DNA of 6,165 nt from Oscillospiraceae bacterium (GTDB lineage: Bacteria > Bacillota > Clostridia > Clostridiales > Clostridiaceae): assembly GCA_009785875.1 (NCBI GenBank), contig WQUF01000141.1, forward strand, positions 1 through 6,165. The letters are read 5' to 3'. The position numbers and the translations under genes are program-made. Shown here piece by piece: positions 1-5,571 of this stretch (its first letter is position 1; each line of letters starts with the position of its first letter). The notes under the pieces were generated by a model. It saw only the letters and a program-made list of their open reading frames with translations, did no database searches and was not told the DNA's origin.

Positions 1-83
1 TTATCCGGATTTCTCTTATGCTCATAAAGACGATTAAGTAGACCTTCACTGTTTTTTCTTGCACCTGCTTGCCCAATTAATTT

Positions 84-116
84 ATCTCCCCTTCTAAAGA
101 GGAGATTTTTTATTTT
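84..116 (+). terminator. Probable Rho-independent terminator of an upstream gene
   Basis: The arms ATCTCCCCTT (84-93) and AAGAGGAGAT (97-106) pair over 10 positions with one C-A mismatch around a 3-base loop. They are followed on the + strand by TTTTTATTTT. This is the standard intrinsic terminator layout and suggests that a forward gene ends just left of the window. On the reverse strand the tail after the stem is only AAATTAATT, so termination in that direction would be weak. Confidence 0.6.
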
Positions 117-179
117 CGTCTTAATTGAATCACATTTGACGAATCCTTTGCATTATTCTCATTATTATAAATAAAACTT

Positions 180-206
180 CACTTATAAGTGTCTTTAATT
201 TTAAAG
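180..206. repeat. Two adjacent small palindromes, possible operator
   Basis: CACTTATAAGTG at 180-191 is a perfect 12-base palindrome. One base after it, CTTTAA (193-198) and TTAAAG (201-206) form an inverted repeat around TT. They lie about 65-115 bases upstream of the promoter at 272-299. In DNA this AT-rich, short palindromes arise easily by chance, so an operator role is only a possibility. Confidence 0.2.
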
Positions 207-271
207 CATTCTCTCAATTTAATTTTTCTATTTATATTATACTACAGATTCTCTTTTAGGTAGTTATTTTA

Positions 272-299
272 TTGAATTCGATTGCTAATTTGCTATAAT
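272..299 (+). promoter_or_regulatory. Extended -10 sigma-A type promoter for the Uma2 gene
   Basis: TATAAT at 294-299 matches the consensus -10 element exactly and is preceded by TG at 291-292, the extended -10 motif. TTGAAT at 272-277 is a 4/6 match to the -35 consensus with a 16-base spacer. Transcription would begin near 305-307, leaving a leader of about 45 bases before the ATG at 351. The gaps between the next genes are short, so this promoter could also feed the reductase and alanine dehydrogenase genes, although a separate promoter for those cannot be excluded. Confidence 0.65.
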
Positions 300-350
300 A
301 TTAGTAGACACTATTGATCAATACTCAAGAAAATTGAAAGGACGAATTTA

Positions 351-914
351 ATGGAGAAAACAAATCGTTTAGAAGATAAGTTTTTATATAAAAAAGAAAC
401 TATCGATGGTAAAGTCATTTATACTCAGCCAAGAACCGAACATTCTGATATCGTTATTAGTATATATGATATTTTTAAAGAGTATTTTAGGATTAGTGGT
501 AACACTAAATGTCTTGTATATCCAGATAATTTATTTTTATACTTAAAAAATGGTAGCAAGTTAATTCCTGATGTTATGGTTATTTGTGATGTTTCTAAAA
601 AAACAAAACGCGGGTTTGAGGGAGTTCCTGAATTAGTCGTTGAAGTTTTATCTAGAACTACATATGATTATGATTTAACAAGAAAAAAAGAAATATACGA
701 AGAATTAGGAGTAAAGGAATACTGGATAGTTGACCCATCTTTTAAAGGAGTTAGTAAATATATTTTGGAAGATGGTAAGTATAGTTTAAACGGTGTATTT
801 TTTAAAAAAGATGAGGAGGATGATGTTGATGAAAATGTTGATTTAAAATATAGTTTTAATACATTTGTATTTCCTGATTTAGAAATTAGACTAGATGAAG
901 TCTTTAAACAATAG
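351..914 (+). CDS. Uma2 family (DUF820) PD-(D/E)XK nuclease-fold protein
   Basis: A 187-residue protein with the full Uma2 layout. The N-terminal part has an ETIDGKVIYTQPRTEH-type stretch (16-31). The core follows as LIPDVMVICD (71-80, with D74), then PELVVEVLS (93-101, with E98), then a D-x3-K-x3-Y helix (D108, K112, Y116) leading into GVKEYWIVDP (120-129). The C-terminus reads FPDLEIRLDEVF, typical of the family, so the gene is complete. These residues match the expected PD-(D/E)XK catalytic set with a displaced lysine. Family members are widespread and presumed nucleases, but their cellular role is unknown. Residues 152-164 form an acidic patch. The ATG has AAAGGA 8 bases upstream (337-342). 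The gene is markedly more AT-rich, in both base and codon use, than the metabolic genes after it, which suggests a separate origin. The family call is secure; activity is inferred. Confidence 0.88.
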   Translation: MEKTNRLEDKFLYKKETIDGKVIYTQPRTEHSDIVISIYDIFKEYFRISGNTKCLVYPDNLFLYLKNGSKLIPDVMVICDVSKKTKRGFEGVPELVVEVLSRTTYDYDLTRKKEIYEELGVKEYWIVDPSFKGVSKYILEDGKYSLNGVFFKKDEEDDVDENVDLKYSFNTFVFPDLEIRLDEVFKQ

Positions 915-945
915 ATTATTTTGGAACCAGAAAGGAGACTCTAAT

Positions 946-1944
946 ATGAGAAGGATATCAGCCGAAGACCTAACTCAGCTGATGCGTGAAAAGCTAAAAA
1001 AGTATGGTGTAGATGAGGAAATATCATCGTCTTGCGCTAAGCTTATGGTTGAAAACAGCCTCGATGGAATCTATTCACACGGCATCAACCGATTTCCCAA
1101 GCTCATTTCTTTTTTAAGTAAGAAATACATAAAGCCTCAAAACAAGCCATCGTGTATTTGTTCTTTCGGTGCTTTTGAGCAATGGGATGGCAATTTAGGA
1201 ATGGGTACCACCAATGCAAAAACATGTATGGATCGTACCATTGAAATAGCTAGAAAGTACGGCATTGGATGCGTAGCTCTTCGAAATACAAACCACTGGA
1301 TGCGAGGTGGTGCCTACGGTCTACAAGCTGCAGAAGCCGGTTGCATTGGAATCTGCTGGACTAATACAAAACCAAACATGCCTGCATGGGGTGCGAAAGA
1401 CTGCCGTATCGGAAATAATCCACTCATAATGTGTATTCCTCATAAAGGTGGTCATATCATGGTGGATGCTGCTATGGCACAGTTTTCATATGGAGCAATT
1501 GAAGAAGCTAAGTACGCTTGTCGACTGCTTCCAGTTCATGGAGGCTACGATAGCGATGGGAATTTAAGCAGCGATCCTGTAGAGATCGAAAAAACCGGTC
1601 GTGTTCTGCCTATCGGTTACTGGAAAGGTTCCGGATATTCAATAGTCATGGATATGATCGCAGCATGCCTTGCAAACGGCAACTCAACGCAGGAATTAGG
1701 AAAATTGGGTGAAGATGAATTTTCCATGTCACAGATCTTCATCGCCATCGACTTAAAAAAAAGCGGTGGAGATCCTGACGAAAAAATAAATTCCATCATC
1801 GAAGACCTTAAAGGCTCAATTCGGGTGAATGAAGGTCAGGAAATCCTATATCCAAACGAAAAAGCAACCCATACTAGAATTGACAACCTACAGAATGGCA
1901 TCCCTGTAGAAGACAAAGTTTGGAGCCAAATTCAGTTATTATAA
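946..1944 (+). CDS. dlgD: 2,3-diketo-L-gulonate reductase-like (LDH2/malate dehydrogenase superfamily)
   Basis: This is a 332-residue NAD(P)H-dependent reductase of the LDH2 superfamily, the same length as E. coli YiaK (DlgD). YiaK reduces 2,3-diketo-L-gulonate to 3-keto-L-gulonate in the cytoplasm. Recognisable blocks are YSHGINRFP (43-51, with H45 aligning to catalytic H44 of YiaK), NHWMRGGAYG (116-125), PAWGAKDCRIGNNP (146-159), VDAAMAQFSYG (173-183) and GYWKGSG (224-230). The C-terminus VEDKVWSQIQLL also follows YiaK. I start at ATG 946, with AAAGGAG at 931-937 and an 8-base spacer. An in-frame ATG at 895 would add 17 unrelated residues, overlap the Uma2 gene and lack a good ribosome site. 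The alanine dehydrogenase gene follows after 16 bases. The superfamily also contains lactate, malate, ureidoglycolate and pyrroline-carboxylate enzymes, but similarity to YiaK is clearly the best fit. The actual substrate could be another keto sugar acid. Confidence 0.85.
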   Translation: MRRISAEDLTQLMREKLKKYGVDEEISSSCAKLMVENSLDGIYSHGINRFPKLISFLSKKYIKPQNKPSCICSFGAFEQWDGNLGMGTTNAKTCMDRTIEIARKYGIGCVALRNTNHWMRGGAYGLQAAEAGCIGICWTNTKPNMPAWGAKDCRIGNNPLIMCIPHKGGHIMVDAAMAQFSYGAIEEAKYACRLLPVHGGYDSDGNLSSDPVEIEKTGRVLPIGYWKGSGYSIVMDMIAACLANGNSTQELGKLGEDEFSMSQIFIAIDLKKSGGDPDEKINSIIEDLKGSIRVNEGQEILYPNEKATHTRIDNLQNGIPVEDKVWSQIQLL

Positions 1945-1960
1945 GGAGTGACTACTTAAA

Positions 1961-3079
1961 ATGATTATAGGAGTACCAAAAGAAATTAAGCCCTATGAAA
2001 ATCGTGTTGCTATTACACCTGCAGGTGTTCGAAGCTTTGTGCAAGATGAGCATACTGTATATATTGAGCATTCTGCTGGCACCGGTAGTGGTTTTACAGA
2101 TGATGAATTTGTGGAAGCTGGTGCAAAAATCTTATCCTCTGCAAAAGAAGTCTACAACATTTCCGATATGGTTGTAAAAGTGAAAGAACCACTTCCGGCA
2201 GAATATGAATATTTCCATGAAAATCTGATCTTGTTCACATATTTGCACCTTGCACCCGAACCAGAGCTCACCAGAAAACTTTTAGATTGCAAAGTTACAG
2301 GCATAGCATACGAGACTGTACAGCTTGACGACAGATCTCTTCCTCTTTTGTCACCGATGAGCGAGGTGGCAGGTCGTATGTCCGTACAAGTAGGCGCACA
2401 CCTTTTGGAAAAAATAAGCGGCGGTCGTGGGATACTTATCGGTGGTGTACCAGGTGTCGAACCTGCAAACGTTGTAATCGTCGGCGGAGGAGTTGTTGGA
2501 ACAAACGCTGCGAAGATGGCAGTTGGACTTGGAGGTCGAATTACAATATTAGATATATCAGTGGAACGTCTCGAATACTTGGATGATATCTTTGGTAACC
2601 GCGTGACGACCATGATTTCTAATCCTTATAACATAGCAAAATATGTGAAAGAAGCAGATTTACTCATCGGTGCCGTTTTAATCCCTGGAGCCCGTGCACC
2701 TAAACTTGTCACGGAGAAAATGGTAGAATCAATGCGAGCAGGTGCGGTAATCGTCGATGTTGCAATCGATCAGGGAGGATCAATCGAGACAATAGACCAT
2801 GTTACAACACATGCAGACCCATATTATATTAAGCATAATGTCGTACACTATTCAGTTGCAAATATGCCAGGTGCGGTACCTCGTACTTCCACTTTTGCGC
2901 TCACCAACGCAACCTTACCTTATGCGCTTCGAATTGCAAATAAAGGTGCATTAGCAGCGATGCGCGAGGATCATGCTCTGTTGAAAGGACTAAATACTTT
3001 CTGTGGCAATCTTTCCTGCAAGGCTGTAGCTGAAGCACAATCGCTACCTTATACTGATCCACAATTAATTATACAATAA
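1961..3079 (+). CDS. ald: Alanine dehydrogenase
   Basis: A 372-residue, full-length alanine dehydrogenase, which interconverts L-alanine + NAD+ + water with pyruvate + ammonium + NADH. Conserved residues fall at the family positions: R15 (in ENRVAITP), K75 (in VKVKEP) and H96 (in LHLAPE) for pyruvate binding and catalysis, and D270 (in VDVAID). The NAD site is GGGVVG (175-180) with acidic D198 after the second strand. SPMSEVAGRMS (131-141) and NMPGAVPRTST (301-311) are also typical. AAGGAGTG overlaps the stop of the preceding reductase gene (1943-1950), showing coupling within one operon. Next to sugar-acid genes its likely job is using pyruvate and NADH to make alanine, rather than the alanine-consuming role known in Bacillus sporulation; that direction is inference. 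A strong hairpin lies 4 bases after the stop codon. Confidence 0.95.
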   Translation: MIIGVPKEIKPYENRVAITPAGVRSFVQDEHTVYIEHSAGTGSGFTDDEFVEAGAKILSSAKEVYNISDMVVKVKEPLPAEYEYFHENLILFTYLHLAPEPELTRKLLDCKVTGIAYETVQLDDRSLPLLSPMSEVAGRMSVQVGAHLLEKISGGRGILIGGVPGVEPANVVIVGGGVVGTNAAKMAVGLGGRITILDISVERLEYLDDIFGNRVTTMISNPYNIAKYVKEADLLIGAVLIPGARAPKLVTEKMVESMRAGAVIVDVAIDQGGSIETIDHVTTHADPYYIKHNVVHYSVANMPGAVPRTSTFALTNATLPYALRIANKGALAAMREDHALLKGLNTFCGNLSCKAVAEAQSLPYTDPQLIIQ

Positions 3080-3082
3080 AAC

Positions 3083-3121
3083 AGGGACTGTTGCATAATG
3101 CAACAGTCCCTTAATTAAAAT
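3083..3121. terminator. Bidirectional Rho-independent terminator between converging operons
   Basis: AGGGACTGTTGCA (3083-3095) and TGCAACAGTCCCT (3099-3111) are perfect reverse complements around a TAA loop, a 13-bp stem. On the + strand the stem is followed by TTAATTAAAATTTT, and on the - strand by GTTTTATTG. It sits 4 bases after the alanine dehydrogenase stop and about 12 bases from the kduD stop, so it can end both transcripts. The tails are not continuous T runs, but the stem is long and perfect. Confidence 0.88.
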
Positions 3122-3122
3122 T

Positions 3123-3908
3123 TTATGGTTGTTTACCTATATAAGCCAAGATACCACCATCTACATAGAGGATGTGACCATTTACAAAATCAGAAGCGGA
3201 AGAAGCTAAAAATAAAGCAGGTCCCTTCAAATCCTCGACTGTCCCCCAACGTGCGGCTGGAGTCTTACCTATTATAAACTTATTAAATGGATGATCTTTG
3301 GCGCGAAGCGGTGCTGTCTGTGGAGTTTCGATATATCCTGGACCAATCCCGTTGCACTGTATGTTATACTCGCCATATTCACTTGCGATATTCTTTGTGA
3401 GCATCTTAAGACCACCCTTAGCTGCCGCATATGCGCTGACAGTTTCACGACCAAGTTCGCTCATCATCGAGCACAGATTTATGATCTTCCCCCCTCCTTT
3501 TTTTATCATGGAAGGGATTACAGCCTTAGCCATGATAAAGGGACCAGTCAAGTCGATGTCGATAACCTGACGAAAATCTGAAGCAGATAATTCTAACATT
3601 GGAACTCGCTTGATCATTCCAGCATTATTTACCAAAATATCTATGATCCCGATCTCTTTTTCAATAGTGGAAACCATATTTAAAACAGCAGCTTCATCCG
3701 TTACATCGCATACAAATCCATGTGCTTCTATCCCTACTTCTTTAAAAGACTCTATGCCTGCATCCACATCTTCCTGTTTGCGCTGATTAAATGCTATTAC
3801 AGCTCCTGCTTCGTGCAAAACCTGAGCTATACCAAAGCCGATGCCGTAACGTGCACCTGTAACAAGTGCAACTTTCCCATTTAATGAAAACCTATCTACA
3901 ACACTCAT
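3123..3908 (-). CDS. kduD: KduD-type short-chain dehydrogenase (gluconate 5-dehydrogenase-like)
   Basis: A 261-residue classical short-chain dehydrogenase. The cofactor motif is TGARYGIG (17-24), followed by CDV (67-69) and NNAG (94-97). The catalytic residues are S147, Y160 and K164, the last two in the YxxxK motif. It ends with LFLASSASDFVNGHILYVDGG, standard for the fold. The blocks MSELGRETVSAYAAAKGG and IQCNGIGPGYIETPQTAP resemble enzymes often labelled gluconate 5-dehydrogenase that sit beside kduI in Bacteroides and Firmicutes. In that setting the expected reaction is reduction of 3-deoxy-D-glycero-2,5-hexodiulosonate to 2-keto-3-deoxygluconate. The gene begins 16 bases after kduI, with GAGAGGTG (3913-3920) before the ATG, and is last in its operon. 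The usual tetrad asparagine appears to be D119. Adjacency to kduI is the main reason for preferring KduD over a true gluconate dehydrogenase (IdnO). Confidence 0.85.
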   Translation of the reverse strand: MSVVDRFSLNGKVALVTGARYGIGFGIAQVLHEAGAVIAFNQRKQEDVDAGIESFKEVGIEAHGFVCDVTDEAAVLNMVSTIEKEIGIIDILVNNAGMIKRVPMLELSASDFRQVIDIDLTGPFIMAKAVIPSMIKKGGGKIINLCSMMSELGRETVSAYAAAKGGLKMLTKNIASEYGEYNIQCNGIGPGYIETPQTAPLRAKDHPFNKFIIGKTPAARWGTVEDLKGPALFLASSASDFVNGHILYVDGGILAYIGKQP

Positions 3909-3924
3909 AATTCACCTCTCATTT

Positions 3925-4767
3925 CTATCTTATTTTCAGAGTATCTAAATTATCCATATCCTCATAAGTTTGATTTTCGCCGCCCATCGCCCAGATAAAA
4001 GCATAATTAGAAGTCCCGCATCCGGAATGTATGCTCCAGCTCGGCGAAATCACTGCATCAAAATTGTGCATCACTAAATGCCTTGTCTCTGCTGGTTCTC
4101 CCATGAAATGAAATACCACGTTGCCTTCTTTAAAATCAAAGTAAGTGTATATCTCCATTCGCCTCTCATGGGTATGTACAGGCATGGTATTCCATACGCT
4201 CCCAGGATCTAAGATCGTGAGTCCCATGGAAAGCTGGCAGGTCTTTAATACATCTGGATGGATGAATTGATTTATTGTACGCTTGTTGCTCGTTTCCTCT
4301 GATCCCATCTGCTTTTTTGCTGCATCGTTAATAGATATGAATTTAGTCTCGTAAGTGCAATGTGCAGGTGCTGAGACTCCATAAAATCTAGCCGGATTTG
4401 AGGCATCATCGCTTTTAAATAAGACTTCCTTTGTCCCCCTTGCGATATAGATGCAATCCTTGTTTCCCATCTTGTATTCTACTCCATCAGCTGTGCAGGC
4501 TCCTGGTCCTCCAATGTTGAAAAACCCTACTTCACGCCTCTCCAGCAAAAAGTGAGTTCCAAAATTAGCCCATATGTTCATGCCTTTATCCATAGGAACC
4601 TCATTTTTAACTGGCATTATCCCAATCGTGAGCATCCTATCCACGTGTGAATATACCGCTACCACTTCATCTTCTCTATAGAGATCTTGAATTAAAAATT
4701 CGTCCCTTAATTCCTTAGTGGTATAAGTCTTTACATCTTTTTGATTTGCTGAATATCTGATGTCCAT
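3925..4767 (-). CDS. kduI: 5-keto-4-deoxyuronate isomerase (4-deoxy-L-threo-5-hexosulose-uronate ketol-isomerase)
   Basis: A 280-residue KduI, close to the 278 residues of the E. coli enzyme. It isomerises 4-deoxy-L-threo-5-hexosulose uronate, the product formed from unsaturated uronates after lyase action on pectin or similar polymers, to 3-deoxy-D-glycero-2,5-hexodiulosonate. The zinc ligands are all present: H198, H200 and E205 in the VHTHERRMEIY block and H247 in SPSWSIHSG. They align with H196, H198, E203 and H245 of E. coli KduI at a constant offset of two. Other family stretches are SHVDRMLTIGIMPV (40-53), FLLERREVGFFNIGG (73-87) and WAMGGENQTYEDMD near the end. The two-barrel cupin protein is cytoplasmic. 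The ATG has AGGAGAG 7 bases upstream (4775-4781). It lies 21 bases after the zincin-like gene and 16 bases before kduD, so the three are co-transcribed. Confidence 0.96.
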   Translation of the reverse strand: MDIRYSANQKDVKTYTTKELRDEFLIQDLYREDEVVAVYSHVDRMLTIGIMPVKNEVPMDKGMNIWANFGTHFLLERREVGFFNIGGPGACTADGVEYKMGNKDCIYIARGTKEVLFKSDDASNPARFYGVSAPAHCTYETKFISINDAAKKQMGSEETSNKRTINQFIHPDVLKTCQLSMGLTILDPGSVWNTMPVHTHERRMEIYTYFDFKEGNVVFHFMGEPAETRHLVMHNFDAVISPSWSIHSGCGTSNYAFIWAMGGENQTYEDMDNLDTLKIR

Positions 4768-4788
4768 ATACTATCTCTCCTATTTTAT

Positions 4789-5559
4789 TTAATGCGGTGT
4801 CAGTCCGGCAAACTTCATCATTTCCTCATAAAGCGCACTCGCTGCTTCTGGAGCATATCCATATACCATAAATGCATCCATGACATATGGAGAAAAAGGT
4901 ATCCCTGTCAATTCTTTTGCAAATCCCATGGCTGCTATTTCGCTAAGCACCGAGATGCTGGAATAATTGTGCAAAAACTTTAATCCCCAGAGATCGAATT
5001 TAAACTTGTGCGTCCAAATCTCTTTCTTCTGATCTTCTTCTATAAAATGAAACAGCTCATGAGCAAGCAAAAGCTCTGGAATCTTCAATCTATTGGTCAC
5101 TACTTCTTTTACGCCTGGCTTATTGAGGAGTCTTTCAGCTTTGTTGACTCCATCCATGTAGACAAAGATCTTATTCGGCTTTTTGAATTCTGCAAATAGG
5201 ACCCGCTCTGTATTTTGTGGTATATATGGATAATCTACCAAAAGATTCATCTTCTTTGCGAGCTTCATCGGATCCCTCACTCCATATTTTGTAGTATATT
5301 CATCGCATATAGAAACGCCGCATGAAGTCGCTTTTTCTGCGAGTTCAATCCTTTTTGCATCATCGAATTTTCCATTTAAAGGCTCTCGTGAAAAGGCATA
5401 TTTCACCCATGCTTCATCATCTATTTTGCAGAGGTCCTCTACGATTACGCTGATAGGTCGCACCACAAAATGCTCCTCCTTCATGCGATACGGAGAATAT
5501 TTACCAAATAGACCATCTGTGATAGGCTTTATATATCTTTTTAATGTCTCTTTATCCAT
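4789..5559 (-). CDS. Putative zinc metallopeptidase, ImmA/IrrE-like (HExxH zincin)
   Basis: A 256-residue soluble protein with no signal peptide or membrane segment. Residues 164-176 read LLAHELFHFIEED, an HExxH zinc site (H167, E168, H171). About 36 residues later LSEIAAMGFAKEL (205-217) supplies a plausible third ligand, E207, in the pattern of the ImmA/IrrE (DUF955) family, where a glutamate follows in an E-x2-A-x2-F-A helix. The stretch DPMKLAKKMNLLVDYPYIP (97-115) also resembles the start of that domain. About 90 N-terminal residues have no recognised domain, and the protein is longer than a minimal ImmA. ImmA-type peptidases cleave repressors in mobile elements, but no repressor or phage gene is visible here. 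AAAGGAGTG (5565-5573) overlaps the stop of the gene before it, and kduI follows after 21 bases. A place in a uronate operon is unusual. The zincin fold is likely; the substrate is unknown. Confidence 0.6.
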   Translation of the reverse strand: MDKETLKRYIKPITDGLFGKYSPYRMKEEHFVVRPISVIVEDLCKIDDEAWVKYAFSREPLNGKFDDAKRIELAEKATSCGVSICDEYTTKYGVRDPMKLAKKMNLLVDYPYIPQNTERVLFAEFKKPNKIFVYMDGVNKAERLLNKPGVKEVVTNRLKIPELLLAHELFHFIEEDQKKEIWTHKFKFDLWGLKFLHNYSSISVLSEIAAMGFAKELTGIPFSPYVMDAFMVYGYAPEAASALYEEMMKFAGLTPH

Positions 5560-5571
5560 ATATACACTCCT

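Larger units (their letters stand above)
1..350. other. AT-rich intergenic region before the Uma2 gene
   Basis: No gene with a convincing start and ribosome binding site is visible here. All three forward frames close within the first 40 bases, so at most the last few codons of an upstream forward gene could be present. The stretch contains a terminator-like hairpin (84-116), a palindrome CACTTATAAGTG (180-191), a second palindrome (193-206) and the promoter of the next gene (272-299). On the reverse strand one frame stays open from about 152 to the left edge but has no ATG, GTG or TTG start; it is discussed as a finding and not called a gene. Confidence 0.7.

Noticed and set aside
838..865. 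Possible promoter TTGATT-16-TACATT inside the end of the Uma2 gene
   Set aside because: Only 4/6 matches in each box, within very AT-rich coding DNA where such matches are frequent; not strong enough to annotate.
351..914. Uma2 gene as part of a defence or toxin-antitoxin system
   Set aside because: There is no partner gene, methylase, helicase or antitoxin next to it; the neighbours are metabolic enzymes.
895..945. Upstream ATG extending the reductase by 17 residues
   Set aside because: It overlaps the end of the Uma2 gene, has no good ribosome site, and adds residues absent from YiaK. The ATG at 946 has AAAGGAG at ideal spacing and gives exactly the family length.
2152..2613. 153-codon reverse-strand open frame inside alanine dehydrogenase
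   Set aside because: It lies wholly antisense to a clearly conserved gene and its translation is rich in Pro, Ser and Thr with no recognisable domain, as expected for a shadow frame.
3291..3581. Forward open frames (two overlapping) inside the kduD region
   Set aside because: Both are antisense to conserved SDR motifs and have no ribosome site or family resemblance.
4789..5559. Zincin as evidence of a prophage or integrative element
   Set aside because: No repressor, integrase, attachment site or phage gene is visible, and the gene is tightly spaced within a catabolic operon.
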